DNA of 7,471 nucleotides from Betaproteobacteria bacterium (GTDB lineage: Bacteria > Pseudomonadota > Gammaproteobacteria > Burkholderiales > Burkholderiaceae_C). The position numbers were made by a program, and so were the translations under genes. Shown here piece after piece: positions 5,590-7,471 of the stretch (positions within the stretch are counted from its first letter, which is position 1; every line of letters starts with the position of its first letter). The stretch lies in the NCBI GenBank assembly GCA_009923345.1, contig RFTR01000095.1, positions 1-7,471 of the forward strand. Reading direction: 5' to 3'. The notes below the pieces were generated by a model that did not search any database, was not told where the DNA came from, and worked only from the letters and a program-made list of their open reading frames with translations.

Positions 5590-5683
5590 CTTTTCGATCC
5601 TCTGACCGGCCGCTTCGGGTCTTTTAATTAAAAGTCACAAGAAGCCTTTTGTGTAGCGCGGTCACGATCCATCAGAGGCCTTT
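5590..5683 (+). ncRNA. Structured 5' leader of rplS mRNA (candidate cis-regulator)
   Basis: The leader folds coherently by hand. CCTC (5599-5602) pairs with GAGG (5675-5678), the rplS SD. TGACCG (5603-5608) pairs with CGGTCA (5659-5664). After a 2-nt bulge, CGCT (5611-5614) pairs with AGCG (5655-5658). Inside lie two hairpins: the palindrome 5621-5634 (CTTTT, loop AATT, AAAAG) and 5636-5653 (7 bp with one G-T pair, loop AGCC). An alternative, CCTCTGA (5599-5605) with TCAGAGG (5672-5678), would hide the SD more fully. No energy calculation or covariation test could be run. Confidence 0.5.
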
Positions 5684-6082
5684 ATGAATTTAATCCAAAC
5701 CCTTGAGGCAGAAGAAATTGCTCGCCTCAACAAAAAAATCCCCGAATTCGCTCCTGGCGACACCGTCATCGTTAGCGTCAATGTGGTCGAAGGTACGCGC
5801 AAGCGCCTACAGGCTTACGAAGGCGTAGTCATTGCCAAGCGCAACCGCGGTTTGAACAGCGGTTTTACCGTTCGCAAAATCTCTAGCGGTGAAGGCGTCG
5901 AGCGTACCTTTCAAACATACAGCCCGTTGATCGCCAGCATCGAAGTCAAGCGCCGTGGCGACGTGCGCCGCGCCAAGTTGTATTATTTGCGTGACCGTAG
6001 CGGTAAGTCGGCCCGAATTAAAGAAAAGTTGGTTAGCAAATCTGCAGCTGCCAACAAAGCCGCTGCAGCAGCGGCTGAGTAA
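5684..6082 (+). CDS. rplS: Ribosomal protein bL19
   Basis: This large-subunit protein lies at the subunit interface and contributes to an intersubunit bridge. The start MNLIQTLEAEEIARL (1-15), FAPGDTVIVSVNVVEG (22-37), RLQAYEGVVIAKRNRG (41-56), SGFTVRKIS (59-67) and KLYYLRDRSGKSARIKEKL (98-116) cover the whole family. The 132 residues exceed the 115 of E. coli because of an Ala/Lys-rich tail (about 117-132). Such tails are usual in betaproteobacterial L19, as far as I recall. AGAGG (5674-5678) is 5 nt before ATG. It has its own promoter and leader, so its level can differ from that of trmD immediately upstream. A strong terminator follows. Confidence 0.97.
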   Translation: MNLIQTLEAEEIARLNKKIPEFAPGDTVIVSVNVVEGTRKRLQAYEGVVIAKRNRGLNSGFTVRKISSGEGVERTFQTYSPLIASIEVKRRGDVRRAKLYYLRDRSGKSARIKEKLVSKSAAANKAAAAAAE

Positions 6083-6120
6083 GCCACTCCAAGCTTTGGC
6101 TCACCATAAGCCACCCCAAG
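6081..6120 (+). repeat. 13-bp direct repeat duplicating the 5' arm of the rplS terminator
   Basis: AAGCCACTCCAAG (6081-6093) and AAGCCACCCCAAG (6108-6120) differ at one base. The second copy is the left arm of the terminator stem; the first starts inside the rplS stop codon. Both can pair with the same right arm (the first with a T-G wobble), so the copies compete for it. The pair may be a remnant of a short tandem duplication. Confidence 0.6.
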
Positions 6121-6151
6121 TGTTCACTTGCGGTGGCTTTTGTATTGTTTT
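6108..6151 (+). terminator. Intrinsic terminator of the rpsP-rplS operon
   Basis: AAGCCACC (6108-6115) pairs with GGTGGCTT (6132-6139). After one C-C mismatch, CAAGTG (6117-6122) pairs with CACTTG (6125-6130) over a very tight TT loop. A T-rich tract runs from 6138 to 6151. This is a strong Rho-independent terminator, 25 nt after the rplS stop. The next gene starts 2 nt beyond the tract. Confidence 0.9.
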
Positions 6152-6153
6152 AA

Positions 6154-6828
6154 ATGTCTAATCCGTCCAACTTCGATCCACTCAAGGTTCCTGTCGATCG
6201 GATAGACAGCCATCTCGCGCCCGTACTAAGCGATAGGTGTACGGCAAAAGCCCTGCAAGAACGCTTTGCGCAGCCGCCAAATTGGCAACCAGAAATCATG
6301 CGCGAGCGGAAATTTATGGAACGCGAGCCCTCGCAAGCTGCTGTTTTGATGGGACTTGTGATGCGCGATGAACCCACTGTGTTGCTCACCCAGCGCACCC
6401 AGCACATGAGTACCCATGCCGGCCAAGTTGCGTTCGCTGGTGGAAAGTGCGATGCACAAGATGCAGATGCCGCTGCCACTGCATTGCGAGAAGCCTACGA
6501 AGAGGTTGGACTTGAGTCGCATCACGTGCAGGTGCTCGGCGAATTACCCACCTACATCACCGGCTCGGCTTTTCATGTGACACCGATCGTTGCTTTGATT
6601 GATCCAGCTATGGAACTTCAAATCAACACAAACGAAGTAGCGCATGCATTCGAAGTGCCTTTGGCCTATTTGATGAACCCCGCCAACCACCGTTGGCATG
6701 TGTGGGAGTTTGAGGGCGTGCAACGTCAATGGTTGTCTATGCCGTATCAAGACGGGCACCATCAGCGATTCATCTGGGGGGCGACGGCTGGGATGTTGCG
6801 CAACTTTTATCGTTTCTTACAAGCCTAG
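6154..6828 (+). CDS. Nudix hydrolase, CoA pyrophosphatase (NudL/YeaB-like)
   Basis: This is a cytosolic Nudix enzyme of the CoA-diphosphatase group, predicted to cleave coenzyme A to 4'-phosphopantetheine and 3',5'-ADP. The 224 residues contain the CoA-specific segment LLTQRTQHMSTHAGQVAFAGG (77-97), and the Nudix box continues to LREAYEEVGL (111-120), with E113, E116 and E117 as metal ligands. As in E. coli YeaB, the classical Glu five residues after the glycine is replaced (DAQDAD). AFAGG has Ala where the family usually has Pro. TPIVALI (143-149), SMPYQD (195-200) and FIWGATAGMLRN (206-217) complete the family pattern. The start at 6154 is chosen from the FDP.xVP N-terminus seen in relatives. 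No SD precedes it and the rplS terminator abuts it, so the promoter is unclear. Confidence 0.88.
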   Translation: MSNPSNFDPLKVPVDRIDSHLAPVLSDRCTAKALQERFAQPPNWQPEIMRERKFMEREPSQAAVLMGLVMRDEPTVLLTQRTQHMSTHAGQVAFAGGKCDAQDADAAATALREAYEEVGLESHHVQVLGELPTYITGSAFHVTPIVALIDPAMELQINTNEVAHAFEVPLAYLMNPANHRWHVWEFEGVQRQWLSMPYQDGHHQRFIWGATAGMLRNFYRFLQA

Positions 6829-6844
6829 TAGTTATCATCGGGCT

Positions 6845-7471
6845 ATGAGTTTCTTAGCCCTACTCTTTGCATTTTTAATTGAACAAGTGCGTCCTTTGGC
6901 GCATGACAACTGGGCGCATCGTGCTTTGCGTGCTTGGTTAGAGTGGATTAGTCACACTTTTGACGCGGGACAAGAAAAGCTTGCATGGATGACATGGGCC
7001 TTGGCAGTAGGCGTGCCTTCCGTCTTATCGCTCATCATCCATTGGAGCTTATTAGCTTGGTTGGGTTGGCCAGCGGCAATGATTTGGAGTGTGGGGGTTT
7101 TGTATTTGGCGTTGGGTTTTCGTCAGTTCAGCCATTACTTCACGGATATCCGTGACGCATTGGAAGAGGGTGACGAACAACAAGCGCGTGAGTCATTGGC
7201 GCATTGGAAGCAAGAAGCGGTTGGTACTTTGCCGCGCCAAGAGTTGTTGCGCCATGTGATTGAGTTTTCTGTGCTTTCTGCGCACCGCCATGTGTTTGGT
7301 GTTATGGCGTGCTTCTCTGTATTTGCTGCATTGGGCTTTGGCCCTGCTGGTGCTGTGGTCTACCGCATGAGTGAATGGGTATCTCGCATCTGGGCGCATG
7401 CGCCGCTTGCCGATAACAAATTCGTCAGCTTGGCTTTACAAGCTTGTGCAAAGAAAGCTTGGTACGCCGTT
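6845..7471 (+). CDS. CobD/CbiB-family membrane protein, 3'-truncated by window edge
   Basis: The frame from ATG 6845 is open to the last base (209 residues seen, no stop). It is an integral membrane protein. It starts MSFLALLFAFLIEQVRPL, where the ER/EQ-R-P ending is typical of CobD/CbiB and AmpE proteins, and has further hydrophobic segments at about 47-70, 75-93 and 148-173. YLALGFRQFSHYFTDIRDALEEGD (87-110) and HRHVFGVMACFSVFAALGFGPAGAVVYRM (147-175) match the family, but the ENxxD-type motif I would expect of cobinamide-phosphate synthases is absent at SVLSAHRHVFG. No cobalamin gene is nearby. The family is fairly secure, but the role is not, and AmpE-like function is an alternative. It begins 16 nt after the Nudix gene, with no clear SD, and is probably co-transcribed with it. 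Confidence 0.8.
   Translation, partial: MSFLALLFAFLIEQVRPLAHDNWAHRALRAWLEWISHTFDAGQEKLAWMTWALAVGVPSVLSLIIHWSLLAWLGWPAAMIWSVGVLYLALGFRQFSHYFTDIRDALEEGDEQQARESLAHWKQEAVGTLPRQELLRHVIEFSVLSAHRHVFGVMACFSVFAALGFGPAGAVVYRMSEWVSRIWAHAPLADNKFVSLALQACAKKAWYAV

Noticed and set aside
5604..5625. Intrinsic attenuator in the rplS leader (GACC/GGTC stem then TTTT)
   Set aside because: The stem is only 4 bp plus a short inner helix with a bulge, and the T-run is 4 long. It is mentioned as an alternative state but is too weak to list as a terminator.
1..7471. Mobile element, CRISPR, toxin-antitoxin or defence system
   Set aside because: All genes are vertically inherited housekeeping types in a familiar order. 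No terminal inverted repeats, spacer arrays, tRNA-adjacent attachment sites or compositional breaks were seen.

Overview
The window is a stretch of chromosomal core genome from a betaproteobacterium, most likely of the Burkholderiales and probably Comamonadaceae-like. I infer this from the protein sequences and the gene order pcnB-folK / DUF47-pit / rpsP-rimM-trmD-rplS / CoA pyrophosphatase / CobD-CbiB family. No database search was possible, so the genus is not claimed. Base composition looks even, close to half GC. I see no insertion sequence, phage gene, tRNA, rRNA or CRISPR array.

Layout. Positions 1-1617 hold the 3' part of pcnB (poly(A) polymerase) and folK (folate biosynthesis), 3 nt apart and probably one transcript. 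Positions 1682-3355 hold a phosphate-uptake pair: a PhoU-like DUF47 protein and the low-affinity phosphate transporter Pit. Upstream of the pair is a weak promoter overlapped by a Pho-box-like 11-bp-period repeat. Positions 3357-3803 hold a small TM2-type membrane protein on the minus strand. It converges on pit with a 1-nt gap, and its start codon lies inside the -35 box of the divergent rpsP promoter. Positions 3802-6151 are the ribosome/tRNA-modification operon: rpsP (bS16), rimM (30S maturation), trmD (tRNA m1G37 methyltransferase) and rplS (bL19), closed by a strong intrinsic terminator. After it come a Nudix CoA pyrophosphatase gene and a CobD/CbiB-family membrane protein gene cut by the window end. 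That last gene is complete at its 5' end and open to the final base.

How the parts work together. The ribosomal operon appears wired so that its two ribosomal proteins are made strongly and its two enzymes weakly. rpsP and rplS each have a promoter with the same 20-bp core (19 of 20 identical), a G-rich discriminator, a structured leader and a clear Shine-Dalgarno sequence. rimM has only a short SD, and trmD has none. The rplS promoter uses the trmD stop codon as part of its -10 box.

The genes are ordinary housekeeping genes. The signals most worth following are cis-regulatory: the foldable rplS leader that can hide its own SD, the possible pseudoknot in the rpsP leader, and the Pho-box-like site over the pit operon promoter. 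I found no new multi-gene system.
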